Source of the DNA: Patescibacteria group bacterium
GTDB taxonomy: Bacteria; Patescibacteriota; Patescibacteriia; 2-12-FULL-60-25
Direction: 5' to 3'
Length of the DNA stretch: 64,000 nt
Assembly: GCA_031082005.1 (NCBI GenBank)
Contig: JAVHLR010000001.1
Coordinates: 191,251-255,250 of the forward strand
The notes below the pieces were generated by a model. That model saw nothing but the letters and a program-made list of their open reading frames with translations. It had not been told where the DNA came from and did no database searches. The position numbers were made by a program, and so were the translations under genes. This document shows positions 9,043 to 16,228 of the stretch, in pieces; position 1 is the first letter of the stretch, and the number at the start of each line of letters is the position of its first letter.

Positions 9043-9672
9043 TCAGTTGAGGAGCGCGTCCTCCTCTTGAAGGGGCTTAGAGGCTTCGCTTTCCGGCGGA
9101 GCCGTACCGAGCAGGAGGACCAGGGCTTCCGCCAGATGTTTCAGCGCTTTTCTGCGGAACGCCTTGTCGATCAATTCCGGATCGGTCTGCTTAAGCCGCG
9201 CCTGTAGTTCGTCGGCGATGCGCTCTCCGTCTTCTTCTCCGTAGAGCCGGAGCTTGTCGCACCCCTGTTCGACCAGCAGTTTGAAGCGTGGAAAGTCGTC
9301 ATGCGCGCCCTTCTTGCCTAGGGTCGCGTTGATCGTCTCGACGATCTTTGCGGTTTCCCGCGCTGCATCAAAGATGAAAGTACGTAGAGTGTCCAATACC
9401 GCGGCGAGGAAGTCCGGGTGTGTCTTCCGCGGGTCATTTATCCAGCGGGCAATCACCGCCGCCGGTACTCCGATATTGGTCGCGGCCTGTTCGAGCACCT
9501 CGTCTTCGCTTCGGCTCTGATTGCGCAAAATCCCTAGGCCTATTTGGGCGATGCTGCCGAAGTCGTTCCGTGCAGCCTCCACATCCTCGTTGGTACGGAA
9601 CTCTTCCACTAGCGATGTATAGGTTTGCGTCAGACCGTACAAGGTAGGCCGTCTTGAGCCATCGTCTTCCAT
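9043..9672 (-). CDS. Orphan helical protein
   Basis: A 209-residue soluble, largely helical protein, not recognised. The ATG at 9672 has GGGAG nine bases upstream. It has neither signal peptide nor membrane segment. A segment near residues 60-85 (EVLEQAATNIGVPAAVIARWINDP) has the look of a short helix-turn-helix with the recognition helix AAVIARWI, but one weak match does not make it a DNA-binding protein. The gene has its own promoter (9705-9733) embedded in the upstream aldolase terminator and its own terminator, so it is a single-gene cassette. Confidence 0.8.
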   Translation of the reverse strand: MEDDGSRRPTLYGLTQTYTSLVEEFRTNEDVEAARNDFGSIAQIGLGILRNQSRSEDEVLEQAATNIGVPAAVIARWINDPRKTHPDFLAAVLDTLRTFIFDAARETAKIVETINATLGKKGAHDDFPRFKLLVEQGCDKLRLYGEEDGERIADELQARLKQTDPELIDKAFRRKALKHLAEALVLLLGTAPPESEASKPLQEEDALLN

Positions 9673-9704
9673 GATGCATTACTCCCGGGTGAATGTGCTG
9701 AACG

Positions 9705-9733
9705 AGTATGTACAAAAAAGACCATCAGGTCAA
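9705..9733 (-). promoter_or_regulatory. Promoter for the gene at 9043, overlapping the fba terminator
   Basis: Minus strand TTGACC (9728-9733), 17-bp spacer, CATACT (9705-9710). The -35 lies in the loop and right arm of the aldolase terminator hairpin. Confidence 0.6.
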
Positions 9734-9739
9734 TGGTCT
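9714..9739 (-). terminator. Rho-independent terminator of fba
   Basis: AGACCAT / ATGGTCT stem, 7-nt loop, then TCTTTTTTG on the minus strand, 25 bases after the fba stop. Confidence 0.88.
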
Positions 9740-9763
9740 CATCGTCTCGCTTTGACCTCTCGG

Positions 9764-10684
9764 CTATTTTGCCTTCCCCCAACTGCCGAACAGCTCCATT
9801 TTCCTCATTGCTACTTCGCGCATCAAGAGATTCGCCGGTTCCAGGAGTTTGCGTGGGTCTATCACTTTCGGCATATCGGTCACGGCTTCTCGTATACCGG
9901 CCGTAAAAGCCAGGCGTAAATCCGTATCGATGTTTATCTTCGATACCCCGTGTTTGATGGCTAGTTTGATGTCGGCATCCAATACGCCGCGGGCCTCGCC
10001 AATCTTCGCTCCGTATTTTTCCGCCAATTCTTTCACATCTTCCATCACGCCGGACGCTCCATGCAGGACGATAGGGATTTTCACCAGCTTCGAGATTTTT
10101 TTCAGCCGATCGATGTCCAGATGCGTCTTGCCTTTGAATTTATACGCGCCATGCGCCGTACCGATCGCGACCGCTAACGCATCGCAACCCGTCTCTTTGG
10201 CGAACTGCGCGGCTTGCTCCGGATTAGTCAGATGTGCGTCCTTCTCTTCCACGCTCACGAAATCCTCGATGCCAGCGATGGCTCCAATTTCCGCCTCGAC
10301 CGATGCACCTTTGGCACGTGCCCATTTGACCACTTGCTTAGTCTTCTTCACGTTCTCGGCGTAGGGCAGGGAGGAGCCGTCGAACATCGCTGAAGTGTAC
10401 CCGGCATCGAGCGCGGCTTTGATGGTCTTGAGGTCTTTCCCGTGATCCACGTGCATAGCCACTGGGATTTTACCCTTAGCCGCTACCTTGATCATGGCCA
10501 CGAGATAATCCAGACCGGCGTACTCGATGGCCCCTTCGGAAGTCTGCACGATGACCGGAGATTTCATCTTCTCGGCCGCCGATATTACGGCTTTGAGGAA
10601 TTCCAGGTCGTTCACATTGAACGCCGGTACTGCATAACCTTTGGCACGAGCGGGAACGAGAAGTTTTTTGGTGGTGACTAACAT
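9764..10684 (-). CDS. fba: Class II fructose-bisphosphate aldolase
   Basis: A 306-residue zinc-dependent aldolase that interconverts fructose-1,6-bisphosphate with DHAP and glyceraldehyde-3-phosphate. Marks: AMHVDHGKD (zinc His and catalytic Asp region), the second zinc-ligand region YKFKGKTHLD, VLHGASGV, and the phosphate-binding NIDTDLRLAF. I use the ATG at 10684 (MLVTTKK); the frame stays open for another 25 codons, but that extension is just the translated family-B repeat. No strong ribosome site precedes the ATG. It supplies triose/hexose phosphates to the transketolase, rpe and rpiB genes further along the same strand. Length matches the short class IIB type. Confidence 0.95.
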   Translation of the reverse strand: MLVTTKKLLVPARAKGYAVPAFNVNDLEFLKAVISAAEKMKSPVIVQTSEGAIEYAGLDYLVAMIKVAAKGKIPVAMHVDHGKDLKTIKAALDAGYTSAMFDGSSLPYAENVKKTKQVVKWARAKGASVEAEIGAIAGIEDFVSVEEKDAHLTNPEQAAQFAKETGCDALAVAIGTAHGAYKFKGKTHLDIDRLKKISKLVKIPIVLHGASGVMEDVKELAEKYGAKIGEARGVLDADIKLAIKHGVSKINIDTDLRLAFTAGIREAVTDMPKVIDPRKLLEPANLLMREVAMRKMELFGSWGKAK

Positions 10685-10697
10685 AGGTATTTTTATT

Positions 10698-10757
10698 CGT
10701 CGTCCTGAACGTAGCGTAGCGAAGTCGAAGGATCTTTCGACAAGCTCAAGATGACAC
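10698..10757. repeat. Dispersed repeat family B, full palindromic copy
   Basis: GTCGTCCTGAACG...GTCGAAGGATC followed by TTTCGACAAGCTCAAGATGAC; the ends are inverted relative to each other. Related pieces at 2101, 19150, 36131 and inside elp3. Confidence 0.75.
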
Positions 10758-10796
10758 AAGGTATCATATCAGCCCGGCAAGGATTGACGAAATGTT

Positions 10797-11804
10797 TTAA
10801 TGCCTATGCGTCTCCGCCTTGATTTTCGAAAACTTCTTCAAGACTTTTTTCATTCCCGCGCTTGCTAAGAGTCCTTTTTGCGGTCCTATCTCATGGATTA
10901 CGCTCCAGGCGTTTGCCGAGCCCCAGCGGAGCGCTTCTTCCATGTCTAAGCCTTTGAGCATCGCTACCGTCACGCCACAGGCGAAGCTGTCCCCGGCGCC
11001 AGTAGTCTCGACTGGTTTGCCGTCGAAGGCAGGCATGTGCCAGTGCGTCTTTCCGTCGAACGCGTCCGCGCCGTTTTTCCCGTCAGTGATGATCGCTGTC
11101 TTTGCCCCGAGTTTGATGAACTTATCCAGCAGACTGCACATCGTGCGTTCTCCGTCTGCCAAAAGCTGTTCCGCTTCATCTTTGTTCAGGATCAACATGT
11201 GGCTTTTTGCGATGAGTTTTTTTATCGCAGTAAGGCCACTCTTGATATGTGTCGTTCCTGGCTGGAAAACCAACTTCATGGCCGGAAAACAACCCAGGAA
11301 TTCAAAAATCTTTTTGTCGACAGATGCATGCTTCGCTCCCATGGCTGAATAGTAAAGGCATCTTGCTTCTTGGCATTCCGGTACGCTGTATGAACGGGGT
11401 TGGAAATACACTAACTGCGTTTTTTCGCCCTGATAGTTGATGATGGTGGCCTCGCTGGTGGGCAATTTCTTGTCCTCGACCAAAAACTTTAAGTCCACTT
11501 TTTCTTTGCGTAACGCTTCCCTTAAATGCCTGCCCGCGTAGTCATCGCCGACCCAGGAAATCAAGCCTGTACGCAATCCCAAGCGCGCTGCCCCCACTGC
11601 GGCGTTAGCTGAATTCCCGGCTGCCGGGACTTTAACGACCTGCCTCACCGGGATTTTGTCCGCATATTCCAAGCAGAGCAGGCAACGGTCTTTGTTGATC
11701 GAACAACTTAAGGTCGCATCATCTATCAGATAGAACACGTCGCGCAGCGATTCGCCGACGGCTAAGATATCTAGTCTGGGTTTCGTGGATGTCATATGGC
11801 CCAT
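10797..11804 (-). CDS. PfkB-family carbohydrate kinase (copy 2)
   Basis: A 335-residue ribokinase-fold kinase distinct from the one at 3153. N-terminal motif PAAGNSANAAVGAARLG, C-terminal signature ETTGAGDSFACGV with the catalytic Asp, and ILNKDEAEQL in between. The first 50 residues include a Cys-rich patch (SCSINKDRCLLCLEY) absent from copy 1. Two in-frame ATGs (11804, 11795) are possible; AAGG ten bases before the first slightly favours it. The sugar is unknown; adjacency to fba makes a phosphofructokinase-like role attractive but unproven. Divergently transcribed from the orphan family starting at 11872, with the two promoter regions packed into 70 bases. Confidence 0.9.
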   Translation of the reverse strand: MGHMTSTKPRLDILAVGESLRDVFYLIDDATLSCSINKDRCLLCLEYADKIPVRQVVKVPAAGNSANAAVGAARLGLRTGLISWVGDDYAGRHLREALRKEKVDLKFLVEDKKLPTSEATIINYQGEKTQLVYFQPRSYSVPECQEARCLYYSAMGAKHASVDKKIFEFLGCFPAMKLVFQPGTTHIKSGLTAIKKLIAKSHMLILNKDEAEQLLADGERTMCSLLDKFIKLGAKTAIITDGKNGADAFDGKTHWHMPAFDGKPVETTGAGDSFACGVTVAMLKGLDMEEALRWGSANAWSVIHEIGPQKGLLASAGMKKVLKKFSKIKAETHRH

Positions 11805-11816
11805 AGGATACCAACC

Positions 11817-11845
11817 TTGACACGAAGCAGGAAATCGATTAATTT
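11817..11845 (+). promoter_or_regulatory. Promoter of the first paralogue (11872)
   Basis: TTGACA (11817-11822), 17-bp spacer, TAATTT (11840-11845), then AGGAGG before the TTG start. Confidence 0.7.
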
Positions 11846-11871
11846 ATCCGATTCCTGAAATAGGAGGCACC

Positions 11872-12531
11872 TTGAACAGTCTTGAGTTCGCCAGAGGTAT
11901 CGCACGTATCATGGACCGGAACGACAAATACGGTCTGCGCCGCTACGTCGAAGAACGCAGCGACGGGCTCACGAAGATCACGGATCCGTCGCGACCCTTC
12001 CGCGTCTTGGCCCACTTGGTTGTCGACCATGTGGCGCCGGAAGAGGTCGGCAAGTTACTGCCGCAAGAGAGGGTCACAGTGCGTGAAGCCGCACGTATCC
12101 TTATGGATTTGGCTGACCGCACGCGGATGTCTCACGGAGACAAGACGGTCGTGACTGATTCCGCGATGCACCAGCTGGTCCGGCGCAGCATCTTCATCTA
12201 CTTCCTTCACCTCATGGCGCAGGACAACAACGACCGGATGGAAATGCTCACGGAAGTCGTGACGCCGGAACCCGGCGAAGACATCGAGGTCAGGTTCTCG
12301 CATCGTGACGTTTATGTCAGTCACGCTGCTCAAGTCCGTTGGTCGGTGCTCGTCTCCGATCCCGAACGTTTCCACGTCATCGCGCAGTTCCTGGCGGCCT
12401 TCCGTCCCGAGGATTATCGGGAGGGATACTACCGCCTGATGGCGACCGTGGTCGACATGTCTCCGTCGCCCGACGCCGAAACGCTGCGCAAGCTGCTGAC
12501 CCAGGTGCGCAAACCCGGCGTCGTCAACTGA
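11872..12531 (+). CDS. Orphan paralogue 1 of a tandem three-gene family
   Basis: A 219-residue soluble helical protein of unknown function. The start is a TTG at 11872, chosen because AGGAGG sits four bases upstream and no ATG with a site exists nearby. Its last 60 residues (RWSVLVSDPERFHVIAQFL...FRPEDYREG...LRKLL) align with the ends of the two following genes: R-W-x2-L-x2-DP, then A-x2-L, then P-E, then a V-x4-P stretch and a final LL. The N-terminal parts differ more. It is an independent cassette with own promoter (11817) and terminator (12564). What it does cannot be deduced. Confidence 0.82.
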   Translation: MNSLEFARGIARIMDRNDKYGLRRYVEERSDGLTKITDPSRPFRVLAHLVVDHVAPEEVGKLLPQERVTVREAARILMDLADRTRMSHGDKTVVTDSAMHQLVRRSIFIYFLHLMAQDNNDRMEMLTEVVTPEPGEDIEVRFSHRDVYVSHAAQVRWSVLVSDPERFHVIAQFLAAFRPEDYREGYYRLMATVVDMSPSPDAETLRKLLTQVRKPGVVN

Positions 12532-12563
12532 CGAGCGCTGGAAGAATCTGGATCGCCTCTCAC

Positions 12564-12590
12564 AAACGGCAGCCCCTCTAGGCTGCCGTT
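12564..12590 (+). terminator. Terminator 1 of the paralogue cassettes
   Basis: 10-bp stem AACGGCAGCC / GGCTGCCGTT with loop CCTCTA; the same hairpin with one loop base changed follows both other paralogues. Confidence 0.88.
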
Positions 12591-12617
12591 GACTTTAATA
12601 GGGATTTACGTTAAAGA
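12589..12617 (+). promoter_or_regulatory. Promoter of paralogue 2, fused to terminator 1
   Basis: TTGACT (12589-12594) starts on the last two bases of the terminator stem; 17-bp spacer; TAAAGA (12612-12617). Confidence 0.62.
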
Positions 12618-12648
12618 AAGTAGTTCTTTCACCAAGGAGAGTGCGGAC

Positions 12649-13326
12649 ATGTCCGAAATCAAGCTCAAGACATTCATGAACGAGTGCCTCGTCGAACTCG
12701 CCAAGCGGTTCAATGTCGACATGACCATGGACCCGAACCACGAACTGAAGATCGACGTCCTCAATCCCACGCGCTACCCGCTCGCCAGCAACGCCCTTCT
12801 CCGGATGGCTCCGGACGCTGACCCGAAGCTCTTCGAGATTAATGGGGACATCTCGCCCACGCACTTCGTCACCATGATCGGTGCCTGCCTGGGCGTGAGC
12901 GGCGAAAATCCCAAAGACCTCGAATACTTCGCGCTATGCACGAGCTACCTCGCGACCGCGCGTAACCTGACTGCCATGTGTTTCGACATCTTCGACGGCA
13001 TGGAGCCGGTGGAGGCTTTGCGCAAGATGGACGCTGTGGTCGAAGTCAAGGGTTTGGCTGAGGAACTGGGACAGGTCGGTGCCGAAGCGTTGGCGCTTTC
13101 CAAGCTGCAGGAGCGGCTCGTCTGGCTGGACCTCATGCTCGATCCGCCGTTTCTCGTCATCGCGGCCAGCGCCATTGAAGGTCTGCCGCCCAAGCAGGCC
13201 AAGTCTGTTCTTCAGACCGCCTGTACAGCTGTGAGCGTCTTGCCGGAGCGTCCTGATCCGGACAGCTTCCGCGTCATCCTGCGCAATACGCGCGAGCTCA
13301 TCCTGACCTGCACCACGACGAAGTAG
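12649..13326 (+). CDS. Orphan paralogue 2 of a tandem three-gene family
   Basis: A 225-residue soluble protein. Start ATG at 12649 with AAGGAG nine bases upstream. It shares with paralogue 3 a central ISPTHFVTMIGACLG (ISPAHFVSLIEGCYG there) and a C-terminal block RLVWLDLMLDPP...A-x2-A-x2-GLPPKQ...VSVLPERPDPDSF; the latter also aligns with paralogue 1. Composition is slightly acidic, with no signal peptide, membrane segment or metal-binding cluster. The family appears to be alpha-helical. Since all three genes carry nearly identical terminators, the array probably arose by duplication of a whole promoter-gene-terminator unit. Function unknown. Confidence 0.82.
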   Translation: MSEIKLKTFMNECLVELAKRFNVDMTMDPNHELKIDVLNPTRYPLASNALLRMAPDADPKLFEINGDISPTHFVTMIGACLGVSGENPKDLEYFALCTSYLATARNLTAMCFDIFDGMEPVEALRKMDAVVEVKGLAEELGQVGAEALALSKLQERLVWLDLMLDPPFLVIAASAIEGLPPKQAKSVLQTACTAVSVLPERPDPDSFRVILRNTRELILTCTTTK

Positions 13327-13345
13327 TCTGATTTTCCGCCTACCA

Positions 13346-13373
13346 AAAACGGCAGCCCCTCTCGGCTGCCGTT
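13346..13373 (+). terminator. Terminator 2 of the paralogue cassettes
   Basis: Stem AACGGCAGCC / GGCTGCCGTT with loop CCTCTC, preceded by an A-run. Confidence 0.88.
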
Positions 13374-13400
13374 GACATTTCACCCGGTTTGAAGTATAAG
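13372..13400 (+). promoter_or_regulatory. Promoter of paralogue 3, fused to terminator 2
   Basis: TTGACA (13372-13377) begins on the last two stem bases; 17-bp spacer; TATAAG (13395-13400). Confidence 0.7.
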
Positions 13401-13431
13401 GACATTGTATCTTTAACAAGGAGTGGCCAGA

Positions 13432-14082
13432 ATGCCGACCAATCTAGCGCGGTTCGCGGTCGAGTGTATCCCCGAGATCGAATCACGTCTGGGCGCCAAA
13501 CTGGTGCACGCCCAGGGCGTAGGGTTCAAGACGGAGCACCTGGATCCTGTCCGCTACTTCAGCCTCTGCCCGGCGCTGAAGAAGCTTCTTCCCGAAGGGG
13601 TCTCGTGTTCCGCGTTCGACATCCAGGACCCCAGCGAGATTTCGCCCGCCCACTTCGTCTCGCTGATCGAGGGTTGCTACGGCAAGATCGATAAGGAGCA
13701 CGTCGCGAAATGCCCCGACTGCACCGAGTCAGTTCGTCGTTTGGCCTCTGCTATGTTCTCGATCCTGGACGGTGCCGATTCGGACGATGCCCTTGGCTCC
13801 CTCACGGAGGAAGGTGTCGCAGAGTCGATGACGATCATGCGCGTCTATATCGGCGGAACCGGTGACGCGCGCCAGACACGCTGGGCCAACCTCATGCTCG
13901 ATCCAAGGTACGTTGCGACCGCTGCCAGGGCGCTCGATGGCCTCACCCCGGAACAGGGAAAGGAAACTCTCGCCACTGCTTTCCAGCTCGTGACTGATCT
14001 GCCCGAGCCCCCGGAGCTGTGGAGCTTCGAACTGCTGATGAACAGCTCGCGGCTGCTCGTCGTCGAGCGCCCCGACAAATAG
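13432..14082 (+). CDS. Orphan paralogue 3 of a tandem three-gene family
   Basis: A 216-residue soluble protein. The ATG at 13432 is eight bases after AAGGAG; a GTG three codons earlier overlaps that site and is rejected. It matches paralogue 2 over ISPAHFVSLIEGCYG and over the C-terminal RWANLMLDPRYVATAARALDGLTPEQ block, and has two extra Cys pairs near residue 85 (KCPDCTES). The pair of Cys is not enough for a zinc finger. It ends before a terminator shared with the convergent transketolase C-subunit gene. Function unknown; see the family finding. Confidence 0.82.
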   Translation: MPTNLARFAVECIPEIESRLGAKLVHAQGVGFKTEHLDPVRYFSLCPALKKLLPEGVSCSAFDIQDPSEISPAHFVSLIEGCYGKIDKEHVAKCPDCTESVRRLASAMFSILDGADSDDALGSLTEEGVAESMTIMRVYIGGTGDARQTRWANLMLDPRYVATAARALDGLTPEQGKETLATAFQLVTDLPEPPELWSFELLMNSSRLLVVERPDK

Positions 14083-14112
14083 CGGCGCTCTCCCTTCCGC
14101 CTCGCCACAATC

Positions 14113-14141
14113 AAAACGGCAGCCCCTCTCGGCTGCCGTTT
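14113..14141. terminator. Bidirectional terminator 3 of the paralogue cassettes
   Basis: Same AACGGCAGCC / GGCTGCCGTT hairpin as terminator 2; A-run on the left becomes a T-run for the convergent transketolase gene. Confidence 0.88.
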
Positions 14142-14157
14142 ATGCGTATCGTGCACT

Positions 14158-15138
14158 TTATTTTTTTCTGCCGATGGCTTTTTTCGCCGCTGCGACGATA
14201 TCTTTGGCCTTCATGCCGTATTTCGTCAGCAATTCGTCCGGCTCGCCTGATTCTCCGAAATGGTCCGGCATCCCGACAGTCTCGAGCGGTGCCGGATTGA
14301 AACGACCCAGGCATTCTGCGACCGCTCCGGCCAAACCGCCCGTCGTCTGATGCTCTTCGACCGAAACGCAGCAGCCGGTTTTCGCAACGCTCTTGATGAG
14401 CGACGCTTCGTCGAAAGGTTTCAACGTATGACAGTTCAAGACCTCTGCTTCGACACCTTCTTTCTCGAGCTCGTGTGCGGCGAGCAGAGCTTCATGCAGG
14501 AGCGGTCCGCAAGCTGCGATCGTCACATCTTTGCCCTCGGTACAGGCGTACGCTTTGCCTATCTCGAAAGGCGTTTCCTTGGTCGTGATGACTGGCGTCT
14601 TTTCTCTGGCGAAACGGAAATAACACGGACCGACCATCTCTGCGACGGCGTGCGTGCATTTGCGCGTCTCTTCGTAGTCGCATGGCACGACCACTGTCAG
14701 GTTGGGGAGTACGCGCGTGATAGCTAAGTCTTCCAGCGCTTGATGCGTCGCCCCATCCGCTCCGACAGAAATCCCGGCGTGCGCACCGGCGACTTTGACA
14801 TTGGCTTTCGTGTAGCAGACTGACACGCGCAACTGATCCCAGGAACGACCCGGCACGAACACGGCATAGGAAGAGACAAAAGGTACCTTGCCGGTGAGCG
14901 CCAGCCCTGCGGCCACGCCCATCATGTTCTGTTCTGCTACGCCGCATTCCACGAAACGCTCGGGGAATTTTTTCTGGAAGGGGAGGACTCGCGTGGATTC
15001 CGCGAGGTCACCTGTAAGAACGAAGATTTCAGGATTTTTTTCGCCCAGTTCGACCAGCGCATCACCGTAGCCGTTGCGTGTCGGAATTTTTTCGACGTTT
15101 TGATCGAAGATCCGGAAATTAAGGGTTGAATTTAACAT
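14158..15138 (-). CDS. Transketolase, C-terminal subunit
   Basis: A 326-residue protein corresponding to the pyrimidine-binding (Pyr) and C-terminal domains of transketolase. It begins at MLNSTLNF (ATG 15138). Visible marks: catalytic-type Glu region FVECGVAEQNMMGVAAGLAL, SYAVFVPGRSWDQLR, GISVGADGATHQ, and the C-terminal domain ending AAKKAIGRKK. With the N-terminal subunit encoded just upstream it should form the ThDP enzyme that moves two-carbon units between sugar phosphates. Split transketolases are usual in archaea and many CPR bacteria. Gap to the upstream N-subunit gene is 84 bases and holds a family-D repeat, so the two are probably one transcript. Confidence 0.93.
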   Translation of the reverse strand: MLNSTLNFRIFDQNVEKIPTRNGYGDALVELGEKNPEIFVLTGDLAESTRVLPFQKKFPERFVECGVAEQNMMGVAAGLALTGKVPFVSSYAVFVPGRSWDQLRVSVCYTKANVKVAGAHAGISVGADGATHQALEDLAITRVLPNLTVVVPCDYEETRKCTHAVAEMVGPCYFRFAREKTPVITTKETPFEIGKAYACTEGKDVTIAACGPLLHEALLAAHELEKEGVEAEVLNCHTLKPFDEASLIKSVAKTGCCVSVEEHQTTGGLAGAVAECLGRFNPAPLETVGMPDHFGESGEPDELLTKYGMKAKDIVAAAKKAIGRKK

Positions 15139-15186
15139 ATTGGATTGCACATCTTGCTTCGCGCCAGGCATTTCGTTATTTCGTGA

Positions 15187-15217
15187 GCGAGGTACGAAGC
15201 ACGCTGTACGAGGTACG
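15187..15217. repeat. Dispersed repeat family D (GAGGTACGAAGCACG...)
   Basis: Iterated TACG units (GAGGTACGAAGCACG, TGTACGAGGTACG). A related unit lies inside the transketolase N-subunit gene at 15661 and a weaker one inside truB at 55456. Confidence 0.6.
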
Positions 15218-15222
15218 TTTTT

Positions 15223-16122
15223 TTATTCATGTTCGCTCGTTATTTGTCCGCCGAGCGTGCGCAGCTCCATCAATGCCACGCGCGCTTCATCTACATTGGG
15301 CGGCTTGCCGTGCCACTCGAATCTGTTCTCCATGAAGTCCACGCCTTTTCCTGGGATGGTATGGCAGATGATCACGGTCGGATTCTCGGCGATGGCGCGC
15401 GCCTTATCGGCAGCGGCGATGAGCTCTTGGATGTTATGTCCATCGACTTCGACGACGCTCCAATTGAAGGCCTTGAATTTATCGGCTAGCGGTTCGAGCG
15501 GCATGATGTCTTCCGTGAATCCATCGATTTGGATGTTGTTGCGGTCCACGAATGCCGTAAGCTCGCGCAAGTTCAGTTTGCCGGCGAGCGTTATGGCTTC
15601 CCATGTTTGCCCTTCATCCAGCTCTCCGTCAGACATCAGACACCAGGTGTGGTAGACGGGGCGTACCTCGTTCTCCGTACTCCGTACTTCGTTAAGTTTT
15701 GCGTTAGCTCTCGCTGCGATTGCCATGCCTACAGCCTGTGACAGGCCTTGCCCCAATGGCCCGCCTGACGTCTCGATCGGTACATCTGGTCTGAAATGGC
15801 TATTCGAATGTCCTTGCAGTCGCGTGCCGAGTTTCCGCAGCGTCTTGAGTTCTTCGCGGGGAAAATATCCGCGGTTGGCGAGGGTCGCATACAGCACTGG
15901 GCAGATATGGGCATTCGAGAGGATGACGCGGTCGCGTTCGGCCGCTCCACGTGTCTCCGGTGTGATCTTGGCGATCTCGAAATACAATGCCGTGAACACA
16001 TCGGCCATGCCGAGAGGTCCGGCTGAATGGCCGCTTTTCGCCGCCAAGAGCATTTCGATGATGTCTTCGCGTATCCGATTGGCGATTTTTTCCAGTTCGA
16101 TCAAACGTTTTTCCGTAAGCAT
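15223..16122 (-). CDS. Transketolase, N-terminal subunit, with repeat-derived insert
   Basis: A 299-residue ThDP/Mg-binding (PP) subunit partnering the gene at 14158. Start MLTEKRL (ATG 16122); an upstream in-frame codon exists but lacks support. Marks: SGHSAGPLGMADV, GHSNSHFRPDVP, SGGPLGQGLSQAVGMAIAA, and the ThDP-binding motif MSDGELDEGQTWEA...DRNNIQIDG. Between AANAKL and the beta-strand before SDGEL it carries about 12 residues (NEVRSTENEVRP) that the family usually lacks; their DNA is the TACG repeat of family D, so the repeat has entered the frame without breaking the protein. The position is a surface loop ahead of the ThDP motif, likely tolerated. Confidence 0.93.
   Translation of the reverse strand: MLTEKRLIELEKIANRIREDIIEMLLAAKSGHSAGPLGMADVFTALYFEIAKITPETRGAAERDRVILSNAHICPVLYATLANRGYFPREELKTLRKLGTRLQGHSNSHFRPDVPIETSGGPLGQGLSQAVGMAIAARANAKLNEVRSTENEVRPVYHTWCLMSDGELDEGQTWEAITLAGKLNLRELTAFVDRNNIQIDGFTEDIMPLEPLADKFKAFNWSVVEVDGHNIQELIAAADKARAIAENPTVIICHTIPGKGVDFMENRFEWHGKPPNVDEARVALMELRTLGGQITSEHE
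15661..15695. repeat. Family D repeat inside the transketolase N-subunit frame
   Basis: GCGTACCTCGTTCTCC then GTACTCCGTACTTCG; reads NEVRSTENEVRP on the minus strand. Confidence 0.6.
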
Positions 16123-16165
16123 GAATATATTGTACACCATTGACGTTGTTTGGATTCCATATGAA

Positions 16166-16198
16166 AAAAAGCGGCCAGACCTCGTCCGACCGCTTTTT
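16166..16198 (-). terminator. Rho-independent terminator of the cupredoxin-like gene
   Basis: AAAAAGCGG / CCGCTTTTT outer stem with inner pairing, about 30 bases after the stop at 16229; T-run on both strands. Confidence 0.85.
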
Positions 16199-16228
16199 CG
16201 CCTAAGCTCAAAATGCTGGGCTCGTTAC

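Noticed and set aside
9764-10759. Longer fba start upstream of 10684
   Set aside because: The extra 25 residues are a translated intergenic repeat (family B); class II aldolases start near MLVTTKK.
12339-12581. Arg-rich plus-strand frame of 80 codons
   Set aside because: Alternative frame of paralogue 1; no ribosome site and it runs into the terminator.
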